NCBI GenBank assembly: GCA_004380135.1
Contig: QXCR01000020.1
Span: 186,001 to 250,000, forward strand
DNA length: 64,000 nucleotides
Direction of reading: 5' to 3'
Source: Stemphylium vesicarium
Taxonomy: Eukaryota; Ascomycota; Dothideomycetes; Pleosporales; Pleosporaceae
Positions 21,833 through 32,876 of this stretch are shown one piece after another. The translations under genes and the position numbers were made by a program. Below the pieces are notes generated by a model. It was not told the DNA's origin. It worked only from the letters and a program-made list of their open reading frames with translations, and searched no databases. Numbering within the stretch: the stretch's first letter is position 1; the number at the start of each line of letters is the position of its first letter.

Positions 21833-23389
21833 ATGCCTGCGATGCTGGATGACCCCAGCGCGCCCGTCATATACAGGACCTCGGGCGACGTACCGTATCC
21901 CCCGCCTGGTGGCCCACTGCCCGTAGGCATCGCGCCATGTCAGGTTATTCTGCGCGATCGCGTCACCACGGCGACAATTATACCTTTTTCTGCGCCGAAC
22001 CAGGTACCCCTCACACTTCTGGCCTATCTATGCGATCAGCTCGGGCGCGAGATTGAAAAGGGCGATACGTACCCCATGGTCGAGCCGCTGCCTCTGGAGA
22101 AGTTTGGTCCATACTGGTTCGGTGTCTTCGGCGCTATTATGCTGCTGGGCGAAATCCAAGACGGCCGTGAACTACACGAGATGGCGCGGAGAGGCTGTGA
22201 CTGGGAGAGGGAGTGTCTGGGTAGTTTCTACATCAAGCCCAACTACCCCGGTCGGTCGAGCCATGTCTGCAATGGGGGCTTCTTGGTCACCGATGCATCG
22301 CGGAATCGGGGTGTTGGTCGCTTAATGGGTGAGACCTATCTTGACTGGGCACCAAAGCTGGTGAGTACGCTGAGAAGTCGTGTGTGCATGCACTAAAATA
22401 CCCAGGGCTACACATACTCCGTCTTCAACCTCGTATACGAGACCAACGTCGCATCATGTCGCATATGGGACGCTCTCGGCTTCAAGCGCATCGGTCGCGT
22501 CAAGGGCTGCGGAAACCTCAAGTCATACCCTGGTGAATTAGTCGACGCCATCATATACGGTCGAGATTTAGGTCAAGACGACGAGTTTGTGTCGGAAGAG
22601 CGCTTCGACAAGATTCGCTTCTACCTCAAGAACGGAAAGTACCCCAACGGCGCGGACCGAGCGGAGAAGAGCCGTCTTCGAAGCGCTGCGACCCACTACA
22701 AGCTCACATTGGGCAACGACGACGAACCTGAGAAGCTGTGGCTCAAAGGCAAGGAGGTTATCGCGGACCCGAAACAACAGTACGAGATTGCGCAGGAGAT
22801 ACATCACAAGCAGCACGGTGGTATCAACAAGACAACTGCCGCTATTGCCGAGCTCTATCATTGGGTTCGTATAAAGGAGACTGTCAGCCAGGTCATTCGC
22901 AATTGCCCTGAATGCAGCGAGATGAACAAGGGACTCTCAGCTATGCGACAGGGTCAAAATCAGGCACGCGCAGAGGCAAGATCGGGATCCGGATTCCTGC
23001 AGTCAAGTTCGCAGCCCACCTTGACACCCACGCCGCCTAGCCTATTCTCGCCATCACAACCTCCACCTCCGTCAGACCCACCCAGCAACCAACTCCTCGA
23101 AACTGCACCCCACCCCAACCCCATGTACACGCAATTTCCCCAGCAAAACGGGTTCGATCTGCCAGTTGACCCTGCACTCATGGAAGGCATACAAACTGGA
23201 ACCAAACTAGCCGAGCTTCCCCCGTCACCGTTTCTTGCTGCCCAGACTGCGAATGGAACGCCGCATGTCCGTCATCTCGATCCTGACAGTGAATCGCGCA
23301 TGGTGCTCGACCCGAATCTAGATGAGCGCGCGCCGACTGCGGTAGAGGAGATGCGACGGAGGTTGAATCGCGTCAGTCAGTATAAGTGA
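21833..23389 (+). CDS. SPT10-like histone-gene activator: GNAT acetyltransferase plus integrase-type HHCC zinc finger
   Basis: Yeast Spt10 activates histone genes and combines an acetyltransferase-like domain with a DNA-binding zinc finger related to integrase HHCC fingers. Here two exons (21833-22360, 22406-23389) encode 503 aa. The GNAT part shows FLVTDASRNRGVGRLMG, the acetyl-CoA loop, and IWDALGFKRIGRV. The HHCC finger follows at about residues 305-350: EIHHKQHGGI, ELYHWVRIKE, then NCPECSEM. The C-terminal 150 residues are Pro/Ser-rich and likely disordered. The start ATG at 21833 (MPAMLDDP) is preferred; ATG 21842 is a near alternative. Order and spacing of domains fit SPT10; histone-gene targets are by analogy only. 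Confidence 0.85.
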
Positions 23390-24086
23390 GTATGATGCAG
23401 TAAGTGGCATGAAGTGAGAGACATTCGTTCAGCACGCTATAAACCGCGCGCCTCGATACCCGGTTCTGTTTTTGGCGCAGCGAGGGCGTTTTTTTTGGCG
23501 TCAGTGATCCAACGTGGGTCTGACGGGAGTCGCGGGATAAAAGATATACCCGCAGATTTCTTTTTTCTGGACCCGTGGCTACCGTCCCGCGGGTGCTGGA
23601 TCTAGATGCCGCGGGAAGGGAAGGGAAGAGAAGGGTGTGGCCGGATAAGTTCATGATATATCCGGGATGTCGCTGGAAATGCTGGGATGGTTAGATTTGC
23701 ATCTGATGATGGGAATGTAGTGTAGTGTAGTGTAGTGGAATGAAAGACTGCGAGTTGACTTTGCATGATTCGACTGAAATTTTGTTGGTGATGTCTTGTG
23801 AGCGTTGGTTTGTCGAGTCGAGTTCCTGGCGTGTGGTTGTTGCACTGCGTCATTACGATCTTGTGAGATTTGTAGACGTGGTGATGATGTGTTGTTGTTG
23901 TTGATTTCCATGTATCTATCTATCACATTTTGCATTTGCAATTCCATCCTTCTCCTTCCTTGACTTTCCATCACTACCACCTTCCCTACCACTCTTCCCT
24001 ACCATTTCCCTACTACCACCTTCCCTTTCTCCCACTCTCCCTCACACGCACACCCAGCAACACTAACCATCAAACCCCCTGACCTT
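23390..24086. other. Convergent intergenic region
   Basis: Between the ends of the SPT10-like and MOG1 genes. It contains four tandem TGTAG units at 23717-23736, a purine-rich patch near 23617-23636 and C/T-rich tracts near 23950-24050. No gene seen. Confidence 0.5.
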
Positions 24087-25284
24087 TCACCCCTCAAAAA
24101 GCCCCCACTCCCTAACCCGAAAACTCTCAAGCACCTTCTGCCTGATTGCCCTCGATTCGCGCATGAGTTCCGTTTCGCCGCCTGATTCAGAAGCGGGCGT
24201 GTGTTCGGAGGGGTAGTGTGGTGTGTTTATTGTTATCATGAGCTGAAAACGTTAGTAATGGCGTGGGCTTTGGCTTGTGTTGAGGGGGGAAGATGGATGG
24301 GGTGAGAAAAGAGGAAGGGGATATATATGACAGAGGAAGATGGGGTAAGAGGAGGGGGATATGTGAGAAAGAGGAAAAGAGGAAAAGAGGAAAAGAGGAA
24401 AAGAGGAAAAGAGGAAAAGAGGAAAAGAGGAAAAGAGGAAAAGAGGAAAAGAGGAAAAGAGGAAAAGAGGAAAAGAGGAGAGAGATATGTGAGAAAGAGA
24501 AAAAGAGGAGAGAAGGACTTACATCAGTCCCCTGCTCCTTCAAGCGGATGAGGAGAAGCTGGATGAATGTGTATTCGGGTGTTTTGCGCTTTGGTGATGA
24601 GGAAGCTGAGGCTGAGGCTGAGGATGGTGGTGATGCCGGTGTTTGGATGAAGGTTAGGGATAGGACTGGGTTGTTGCTGTAATACTGTTAGTATACCGTG
24701 TTTACCATGTCCCCTTCTCTCCCCGTCCGCCCTCTCAACCCCCATCTCCACCACCCCCAGCCCAATCAACACAAAAGAAGTAAAAGAAATAGAAGTAAGG
24801 AAAAAAAAAAAAAAAAAACTCACCCAACCCCCCCCATCCCCACCTTTTCCTGTCCCAAAACCGTAGTCCCATCCCCCGTCCCCTCGACTAAATCCCCAAA
24901 ATGAAACTGCAACGCTTCGTCATCGCTACCTTTGTCTACATACTCGAGGATCTCGACCACGATGCTGGTGTAGCCGCTGTTGTCGAGGTAGACTTCTTGG
25001 TGGTCGGGGATTTGGCGGATTAGGCTGATTCGGTCAATTAGTCACTTTGTTGGATTCATTCAAGACTGCCGGATATAGTGTGGGGGTTGCTGCTGTCGTG
25101 GCGAGTTCTGTAGATGATGATAGTGGTGGTGGGGGAACCAGATACCTACCCTACCCAGCGCGGGATGTGGGGGGGCGAGTGCAGCAGCGCAGTGAGAAAT
25201 TATGACTTACGAAGCGTCTGTGAAGTTGGAGGGGAGGTCTAGCGTTATTGCGCCGCCGTAGAGGGGTGTGTTTTTGAATGACAT
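24087..25284 (-). CDS. MOG1: MOG1-like Ran guanine nucleotide release factor
   Basis: Binds nuclear Ran/Gsp1 and aids nucleotide release in nuclear protein import. Four exons (25211-25284, 24824-25024, 24523-24676, 24087-24242) join in frame to 194 aa, close to other MOG1 proteins. It opens MSFKNTPLYGGAITLDLPSN, then LIRQIPDHQEVYLDN, IVVEILEYVD, ALQFHFGDLVEGTGDGTT, PVLSLTFIQTP, YTFIQLLLIRLKEQGTD and LMITINTPHYPSE, all standard MOG1 blocks. Intron 2 begins GTGAG followed by T18; intron 3 (24243-24522, 280 bp) holds an 8-bp minisatellite. Splice sites are GT-AG throughout. A loop after TPASPPSSASASAS is longer than usual. No lesions. Confidence 0.92.
24371..24477. repeat. 8-bp minisatellite inside MOG1 intron 3
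   Basis: About 13 perfect copies of GAGGAAAA (TTTTCCTC on the coding strand) in 107 bp. On the coding strand it is an uninterrupted pyrimidine tract followed further downstream by a second partial copy set near 24240-24370. It lies entirely between donor 24522 and acceptor 24243. Confidence 0.95.
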
Positions 25285-25907
25285 TTTGATGGAATTGTTT
25301 TTTTTTTGCGGATGTTTTTGAGAGGGTTCGTCTGTAGTGCGCTGAGTTGGATATGGGTTGCGTCGTGTTGTGTGGCTCTTTTATGCTGTGCGGCTTTGAT
25401 GTTGGTGATGATGGGGCGGGTTAGGTAGCTGTTAGGCTGCGCCAGGCACCACCAGGCACCACACCACGCGGGCGCGACGTGGGGGCCTGGGTATGGGGAA
25501 GTAGGGATGGCGCAAATGCTGTGCGTTACTTTCTTGGGGATATCATTCTGAGTATTCATCTCATTTGCATGACTGGATTCACAGTTCAGAATCTGGCATG
25601 TGGTTGTGTAATGTACGAAACTAGCTCACATCAAGTCACGATGCATCAAATTCACGAATACAGGTTGAGACTTTATAATATTCCATGGTTGAACTCTGGG
25701 GTATCGTAATAGACTTTGACCCCTCTATATGTTCCATTTCCCAGTTTTTGAACGCCGTGCAATGCATGTTTTCCACCACCAGACTTTTCTTGACAAATTG
25801 CTTGCATTTCGCACTTATACCTCCAGCCTTTTGGGCCTTGTGAGGGTATGCGCAGTCTCTTCTCCTCACGCGCAAAAGTCTCTCCTCCTTGTGCGAACCC
25901 CTGCAAT
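25285..25907. other. Intergenic, no gene seen
   Basis: MOG1 promoter side and 3' region of the BUD20-like gene. Contains two adjacent CACCAGGCAC units near 25446-25462; nothing else noticed. Confidence 0.45.
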
Positions 25908-26321
25908 CTATCCTGATGCAACCTGATCAACCTCCATGGGCGCTGTCGGTGCCGTGGTGCGGGTTCCGTTGTTGGTGGTGAGGCCAATGGCGGCTTCTGC
26001 TTCTTTTTGCGAATAAGGCTCCTCGCGCAGTTGCTTGACTCTGAGAATAGTCAGTCTCTTTTCTTTGTCCAAAATACGTCGTAGTTACCTCCGCTTGTGC
26101 ACCTTGCCCTTTTGATGCGCGCCGAGGTTGGCGTCGCTCTCAAAAAACTTTGCGCATTCTGTGCAGTAATATTGGCCCAGTCCAGGCAAATCTTCTATGG
26201 GCTTCTCATTTTTGAAGTCGGCGAGATGCTTCTCGTCGCGCAGGTCTTGATGGATCTGATCGAGATCGCGCGTATGGCGTCGCGTCTTCTTCTTGGAGTT
26301 TTCTCCTCGTATGGCGGGCAT
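25908..26321 (-). CDS. BUD20/ZNF593-like C2H2 zinc-finger protein (pre-60S shuttling factor)
   Basis: Bud20-family proteins escort pre-60S ribosomal particles out of the nucleus. Two exons (26089-26321 and 25908-26040, intron 48 bp) give 121 aa. The N-terminus is basic (KKKTRRHTRDLDQIHQDL), followed by LPGLGQYYCTECAKFF and SDANLGAHQKGKVHKRR, the single C2H2 finger with the long family-specific frame, and then VKQLREEPYSQKEAEAAIG, which is a family signature. It ends PMEVDQVASG. Start is the first ATG (MPAIRGENSKKK). Conserved in length and order; no lesions. Confidence 0.93.
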
Positions 26322-27042
26322 GGTTTCGTGAGCGATATCCGCGGCCGTCGGTTATCCGTGAGAACTCGTGATGGTCGGCTATGGAGAAAGTTGCAGTGTG
26401 GAGCGGGCTTCCGACCGAGGCCCACACAAATATCTGCACCTGGTTTGCAAGATCTTGTGGAGCTAGGCAGAAAGCGACCGTGGTATGCTCCAGACCCAGA
26501 AATTTGCCGTGTCTCCAGGTCTGCGAGCTGACTCGGCACTGTATTGTTGGGCCGGAAATGTCGCGCAGGCGTCCGGAAGACATACGGTATCCGTCCAAGG
26601 TGGTCGTCGAGGGCCGTCGAGGGCAGTCGCGAGACGCCAATCAGCAGCAAAAGAAACGGGCGCGGGGTCAAAGCAATGGGCGTCGGATATGACGTCTGAG
26701 TGAACACCATAGCTCTCCCCCGACGCACCCGCACATGTTCCAAGGTTTTATACAAGCCCAGTGCCAGTCGCACATTTCCAATTACCCATTCTCCATAATT
26801 GCGTCCTGATTACATCGCTCTAGCACGTGAAACGGCCCAGCGGGAAAGCGCTGCCGTCCTGTTTTTGCTCTTGCTCTGGCGCCGAGGTATTCCGCACCAA
26901 GCTGGGGGCTAGACGAGCCAATCACCATCCTTGTGTTCGCCATTAGTTATCGCCCAACTGTGGCAGCTTTCTGACGCTCTTTTCCTCCGCTTCCTCCATC
27001 TCTCTTCCCTCCACCCTCCACCATCCTCCCCCAATCCTCACC
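26322..27042. other. Intergenic region upstream of aconitase
   Basis: Contains a CCAAT box at 26918-26922, about 120 bp before the aconitase start, and a CT-rich leader (26975-27035). Divergent spacing to the BUD20-like gene is 721 bp. Frames on both strands of 26195-26773 have no recognised motif. Confidence 0.45.
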
Positions 27043-29800
27043 ATGCAGAAGTTCTCGAGGCTCGGCCGCCTGGGCCAGAGCCTTGCTTCGCGCAGGCAAT
27101 TGGCCACCGTCAGCGATGCTCCTCTCTCTCGCAAGGTCGAGATGACCAACTGGGAGAAGGGCCACTACATCAACTACAAGAAGATGAGCGAGAACCTGGG
27201 CATAGTCCGCTCGCGCCTCAACCGCCCCCTCACCTTTGCCGAGAAGATCCTCTACTCCCACTTGGACGACCCCCACGGCCAGGAGATTGAGCGTGGCTCC
27301 AGCTACCTCAAGCTCCGTCCCGACCGTGTAGCCTGCCAGGATGCCACCGCTCAGATGGCCATCCTTCAGTTCATGTCCGCTGGTCTGCCCTCGGTTGCTA
27401 CTCCCACTACCGTCCACTGCGACCATCTTATCGAGGCTCAGGTTGGTGGTGAGCAGGATTTGGCCCGCGCCAACGAGATCAACAAGGAGGTCTACAACTT
27501 CTTGTCCACCTCTTGCGCAAAGTACAACATCGGTTTCTGGAAGCCCGGCTCTGGTATCATCCATCAGATCGTGCTTGAGAACTACGCTTTCCCTGGTGCT
27601 CTCCTCATCGGTACCGACTCGCACACTCCCAACGCCGGTGGTCTCGGTATGGCCGCTATTGGTGTTGGTGGTGCCGACGCTGTCGATGTCATGGCTGGTC
27701 TTCCCTGGGAACTGAAGGCTCCCAAGGTCATTGGTGTCAAGCTCACTGGCAAGCTCTCTGGCTGGACTGCTCCCAAGGGTATGTATCCAAAATTCACTAG
27801 TAGTGGGGTAACACGCGCTAACACCAACCAGACATTATCCTCAAGGTCGCCGGTATACTCACCGTCAAGGGTGGAACTGGCGCCATTGTCGAATACCACG
27901 GACCCGGTACCGAGAGCCTGTCTTGCACTGGTATGGCTACCATCTGCAACATGGGTGCTGAGATTGGTGCCACCACCTCTGTCTTCCCCTTCAACGACCG
28001 CATGTACGACTACCTCGCTGCCACCAAGCGTCGCGACATTGGTGACTTCTCCCGCGAGTACGCCAAGGAGCTCCGTGAGGACGAGGGTGCCGAATACGAC
28101 GAGCTCATCGAGATTAACCTTTCTGAGCTCGAGCCCCACATCAACGGTCCCTTCACCCCCGATCTAGCTACACCCATCAGCAAGTTCAAGGAGGCTGTCA
28201 AGGCCAACAAGTGGCCCGAGGACCTCAAGGTCGGTCTCATCGGTTCTTGCACCAACTCCTCCTATGAGGATATGACCCGTGCCGCCTCCATCGCCGAGGA
28301 CGCCATGGCCCATGGTGTCAAGGCCAAGTCTCTATTCACTGTCACCCCCGGTTCCGAGCAGATTCGCGCCACCATTGAGCGTGACGGTCAGCTCAAGACC
28401 TTTGAGGAGTTTGGCGGTATGGTTCTGGCCAACGCTTGCGGGTTAGTCATTCCCCCCCATCCACTATGAACTACATCATGCTGACTTACTCAAATACCCT
28501 GCATTGGACAAGTAAGTTAAATCCCTACAACACTCAAGGTAGCCTGGAGGATACATGGGCTGTTGGGAAGACCAAACTCAGTGATCGTGATATGGGAGCC
28601 TGGAGGCTACATGGGCTTTTGTCGACTTCAACCGGTCCTCACAAGAGTTCATGTAACCACCAGATCACCACATGATCATTGAATTTGCTGCTTCGACACT
28701 CCCTGTAGTCTCCAGGCTACTATTTTACGGCTGTTCAGTTTCGATCAGTCCTGTCTTTACAACACCCCATGTAGTCTCCAGGCTACCATATCACGATCAG
28801 TGCTAATAAATTAAAGTGGGACCGCAAGGACGTAAAGAAGGGCGAGGCCAACTCCATCATCTCGTCTTACAACCGTAACTTCACCGGCCGTAACGACGCT
28901 AACCCCGCCACCCACTCTTTCGTCACCTCCCCCGACCTTGTCGTCGCCATGACCATTGCCGGAACCCTGAATTTTAACCCCCTTGTAGACGAATTGACCG
29001 GCGCCGACGGCAAGAAGTTCAAGCTCAAGGAGCCCACCGGTTTGGGTCTTCCCACCAACGGCTACGACCCAGGCCAGGACACCTACCAGGCTCCTCCTGA
29101 GGACCGTGCCTCCGTCTCCGTCGCTGTCTCCCCTACTTCCGACCGTCTCCAGCTTCTGTCTCCCTTTTCAGCATGGGACGGCAAGGATGCAAAGGACCTT
29201 CCCATCCTCATCAAGTGCCAGGGCAAGACCACCACTGACCACATCTCCATGGCCGGTCCCTGGTTGAAGTACCGTGGACACTTGGACAACATCTCCAACA
29301 ACATGTTGATTGGTGCCATCAACGCTGAGAACGGCGAGGCCAACAAGGTCAAGAACGCTCTCAACGGCGAGTACGGCGCTGTTCCCGATGTTGCACGTGA
29401 CTACAAGAAGAACGGTGTCCCATGGGTCGTCATTGGTGACTGGAACTACGGCGAGGGTTCTTCCCGTGAGCACGCTGCGCTCGAGCCCAGGCACTTGGGT
29501 GGCGCTGCCATCATCACCCGCTCCTTTGCTCGTATCCACGAGACCAACTTGAAGAAGCAGGGTATGCTTCCCCTCACTTTCTCCGACCCTGCCGACTACG
29601 ACAAGATTGGCCCCAACGACAAGGTTGACTTGGCCTCCACCGAGCTCGCCCCTGGCAAGCCCCTGACCATGACCGTCCACCCCGCCGACGGCAGCAAGGA
29701 CTTCAAGATCATGCTCTCTCATACCTTCAACGAGGGCCAGATTGAGTGGTTCAAGAACGGTAGCGCTCTTAACACCATGGCCAAGAACGCCAAGCAGTAA
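27043..29800 (+). CDS. Mitochondrial aconitate hydratase
   Basis: TCA-cycle enzyme interconverting citrate and isocitrate with a 4Fe-4S cluster. The presequence reads MQKFSRLGRLGQSLASRRQL. Exons 27043-27778, 27832-28441, a 16-nt micro-exon 28496-28511, and 28817-29800 total 781 aa. Active-site blocks are present: IGTDSHTPNAGGLGM, GSCTNSSYED (first cluster Cys, about 384), NACG plus PCIGQ (two cluster Cys, about 447 and 450) and GEGSSREHAAL. The third block is split: NACG ends exon 2 and PCIGQ is the micro-exon. The intron before it starts GTTAGT and has a branch-like CTGAC, but no AG precedes the micro-exon (the bases are AT at 28494-28495). The following intron is 305 bp and contains inverted repeats. 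Everything else is intact. Confidence 0.93.
28539..28801. repeat. Nested inverted repeats in the third aconitase intron
   Basis: Four copies of a motif near GTAGCCTGGAGACTACATGG: two forward (28539-28561, 28594-28615) and two reversed (28701-28721, 28766-28787). The outer forward/reverse pair extends to 36 bp (28580-28615 against 28766-28801) with three mismatches. RNA from this intron could fold into a long hairpin. It may be a degraded MITE-like insertion; no target duplication was found. Confidence 0.8.
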
Positions 29801-30518
29801 ATGCGCAGATTGGAATTAGGATGAACACGAAATCACCACTGGGGATGTAAATACAGCAAGATGGAATACCCCGCGAATGCCTAACGAATGGGGAAGAGAA
29901 AGTCCGCCTCCGCGTGGATTGAACAGATGACGACGAGAGGGTTGGCCTCCGAGGAATATAGTATTAGGAGCTTTCGTTATCAGTCACCCGAACTCCTTGA
30001 GGTTGGGTTTGCTTGTATTTGTGACGGTTAGCATGCAATGTATGAATGATTTTTCGTTGTTACCACAATTCTACGTATGATGTGATGTGATGGGATGGAG
30101 AGACTCGCGACGAAAGGTTGCCGCTGTGCTCTTCGATGCGGTCATGCCTTTCGCATTCAGTTCTGCCACTGCATCGTCGATGGATTGCATTACATCGGTG
30201 TAGGCCCTGCACAAGGTGCCTTGCCGAATACCACAACCCGAATTTTCACGGCTTGACCGGTCGCCCCATCGTTCACCTGTCGGCTACTGACCAACCCGTT
30301 ACTCGGAAATCATTCGGGACTGTGTTTCGAATGTGGGCCCTAGATCGTGCCGGATGCGGTGCCTTTGTTCCCGTCGGTCGCCGGGCCAACCGGCAACGAC
30401 AAACATTCTCGGCAAGATTCCAACGGCCGACGCCCATGCGCCGACAGTATTCTTGAAGCCAATCGCGCACACAGAAGTTTGATTATCACTATATACCACA
30501 CAATTATACATCACTATC
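29801..30518. other. Intergenic, no gene seen
   Basis: 3' region of aconitase and upstream region of the GCNA-like gene. Short frames only. Confidence 0.5.
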
Positions 30519-32876
30519 ATGGCGCGTCTACGCAAACCAAGCCCAAATGAGCCCTCCATCTTTCTACCCCCGACTGAGGCGCGAGCGACACGGTCCAGTC
30601 CGCGAAAAGCCACACTACGATACGCATCCTCACAAGAAGACGAACCCTCAAATCTGATTCCCAAGAGCTCAAGGCGCGCAGCGCGCGACATCAGCATATC
30701 GCAAGACGTCTCCGACTCCTTCCTTGGGACAAAAACACCCACGCCCAAAGATGCGATGACTCCGCGCAAACAACGCGTTCTGCGCCCCGTCGAGAGCAAC
30801 AGCCGCTTGCTGAGGAAACTTAGCGATGAGAGCTTGGCGAGTCCGGAGAAGAAGCAAAGGGCGAGGCGGGAGCGGAGTGGCACTGTGGATACGGATGTGG
30901 ATAAGAGGAATCGGTTACGGTATGCGACGAGTCTTGCTAGGAGTGTTGTGGGTAAGCAGGGGAAGAGGGGGAGGATTGATGTTGTTGGCGAGGATGAGGC
31001 GAGGGAGGCTGAGGTTCGGGCGGGGAGTAGAAGTCCTGTGAAGACGATGGAGGTGGAATTTGAGACAGAGGCAGAATTTGAGACAGCGGCAGAAGTCGAA
31101 ACAGAAGAAGTACAGGAAGAAGCGGATACAAGCCTTTGGTGCGGTGATGAGGACGCAGAGACACAAGAAGAGGTCGCTGAACCCGTTGTCGAACTCAGCG
31201 ATGAAGACGAAGACGAAGATGAAGAACCTATCGTGGCAGCCAGGAGTAGGGGACGACCACAAACTCGGCAGGTAGTCTCTGACAGCGAGGACGACGAGAG
31301 CGATGACAACGCACCGCAACCCGAAAACCACTTCCGCCGACCGTCTTTCAAGATACCAGACCTGAAACCAGTGTCCATGCCTCGCCAAGAACCAGCCGAC
31401 CTGGTCTCTATGCGGCCACCACATCGCAAGGGACAAAGTGCGATCTCGAATTGGGCACAAGATGTTATCGATATCACAGATTCGCCAGAGGCACCGTCGT
31501 CCTTTGTTCTGCCACACTCAACCCACGCTCGTTCAGGTTCCTTTACAGCTTCATCTCGTCCTACTAGCTCAGCCTCGAATGGTCCGCTCGCAATCCTCGC
31601 CTACTCACCTACACCGACTAAGAAACGCTCACCCTGTAAAGCGCCACCTATCGAACGCCCAGGAACACCACCTCTTGCCCCTCCCAGTCCGACCAAACTC
31701 GTCTCACCCTCAAAGAAGAAGCCTGCTATCCCCAAGGCTACCGATCTAGACGGGAGACCGAGCCTCGATGCTTTCTGGAATCCTGCAGCAGTCAACGATT
31801 GGAATGACCACCACTCCCCGTCAAAACCGATCGTTTCGCCTAAGAAACAAAAATGGCGGGAGGACATTGTGAAGATGATGGAGGGCGTAGCTCTAGAAGA
31901 TAGCAGCGACTCAGCCTACGAGAGCCCCATCGAAAGCCCCAAGAAGAAGCCCGCCAAACGTACTACAGCCAAACAAAAGACCCCCGACGTCGAACCAACA
32001 CCACCGACCGTGAAGCAGCTCCGCGAACAGCGCAAAGCCTTTTCCGAACGCAAGCACGCCATCGCCGAGGCCTTTTTAACCGAGCTCGACACGACCATCT
32101 CCTCAGGCCGCATAGCCTCGCTCTCCCACTCCACCGGCGGCATAAAACTCGTATGGTCCAAAACCCTCAAAACAACAGCCGGCCGCGCGAACTGGCGTAG
32201 AGAGCAAATCCGCACGCGAACCGGCCCAGACCCCACCACCTCCACAACACGCACCGAGATCCGGCACCACTGCTCCATCGAGCTCGCGGAAAAAGTCATC
32301 GACGACGAAGAACGTCTCTACAATGTTCTCGCGCATGAATTCTGCCACCTAACCACCTTTATGATTAGTGAAGTGCGGAACAATCCTCACGGCGCGGAGT
32401 TCAAAAGCTGGGGACGCAAGGCGACGGCGGCGTTTGGAGAGAGCAGGGGGGTGGAGGTTACGACTAAGCACTCGTACCAGATTGAGTACAAGTATATTTG
32501 GGAGTGTGTAAGCTGTGGGTACGAGTTTAAGAGGCATAGTAAGAGTGTGGATCCCGCACGGCATTCTTGTGGCAAGTGTAAGGGCAGATTGGCGCAGACG
32601 AAACCCAAACCGAGGGGTGCTGGCGCTGCTACTGCTGCTGGTAATACTGGTGCCGGTGGCGCAGGGCAGGGGGCGAAAAGGGAGAAATCAGAGTATCAGG
32701 TTTTTGTTAAAGAGAACTTTGCGAGGATTAAGAAGGAACGAGAGGCGCAGGGATTGGATGCGCAGATGGGGAGGGTTATGGAGGGTGTGGCGAGGGAGTA
32801 TAGGGAGAGGAAGGGGAGGAAGGGGAAGGAAGGTGTTGGGGAGTTGGAGGCTGCGCTGGATGGGTTGAAGATTTAG
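30519..32876 (+). CDS. GCNA/ACRC-like SprT metalloprotease with HMG-box C-terminus
   Basis: SprT-family proteases of the Spartan and GCNA groups degrade DNA-protein crosslinks. Single exon, 785 aa. The first ~490 residues are disordered, with acidic stretches and two candidate SUMO-interaction motifs (VVELSDEDEDEDEE, about 225; DVIDITDSPE, about 320). The SprT domain follows (about 495-700) with the zinc motif HEFCH near residue 605 and the downstream HGAEFKSWGRKA. A Zn ribbon is formed by WECVSCGYEF and HSCGKCKGRL. The end (SEYQVFVKENFARIKKE, about 724 onward) resembles an HMG box. This order (disordered acidic region, SprT, zinc ribbon, HMG box) matches GCNA rather than Spartan. Activity is inferred from the intact catalytic motif. 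Confidence 0.88.
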   Translation: MARLRKPSPNEPSIFLPPTEARATRSSPRKATLRYASSQEDEPSNLIPKSSRRAARDISISQDVSDSFLGTKTPTPKDAMTPRKQRVLRPVESNSRLLRKLSDESLASPEKKQRARRERSGTVDTDVDKRNRLRYATSLARSVVGKQGKRGRIDVVGEDEAREAEVRAGSRSPVKTMEVEFETEAEFETAAEVETEEVQEEADTSLWCGDEDAETQEEVAEPVVELSDEDEDEDEEPIVAARSRGRPQTRQVVSDSEDDESDDNAPQPENHFRRPSFKIPDLKPVSMPRQEPADLVSMRPPHRKGQSAISNWAQDVIDITDSPEAPSSFVLPHSTHARSGSFTASSRPTSSASNGPLAILAYSPTPTKKRSPCKAPPIERPGTPPLAPPSPTKLVSPSKKKPAIPKATDLDGRPSLDAFWNPAAVNDWNDHHSPSKPIVSPKKQKWREDIVKMMEGVALEDSSDSAYESPIESPKKKPAKRTTAKQKTPDVEPTPPTVKQLREQRKAFSERKHAIAEAFLTELDTTISSGRIASLSHSTGGIKLVWSKTLKTTAGRANWRREQIRTRTGPDPTTSTTRTEIRHHCSIELAEKVIDDEERLYNVLAHEFCHLTTFMISEVRNNPHGAEFKSWGRKATAAFGESRGVEVTTKHSYQIEYKYIWECVSCGYEFKRHSKSVDPARHSCGKCKGRLAQTKPKPRGAGAATAAGNTGAGGAGQGAKREKSEYQVFVKENFARIKKEREAQGLDAQMGRVMEGVAREYRERKGRKGKEGVGELEAALDGLKI

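Noticed and set aside
24371..24477. CRISPR-like array
   Set aside because: An 8-bp unit with no spacers in a fungal intron is a minisatellite.
30299..31477. 392-codon minus-strand frame opposite the GCNA-like gene
   Set aside because: Ser-rich complement of the acidic disordered region.
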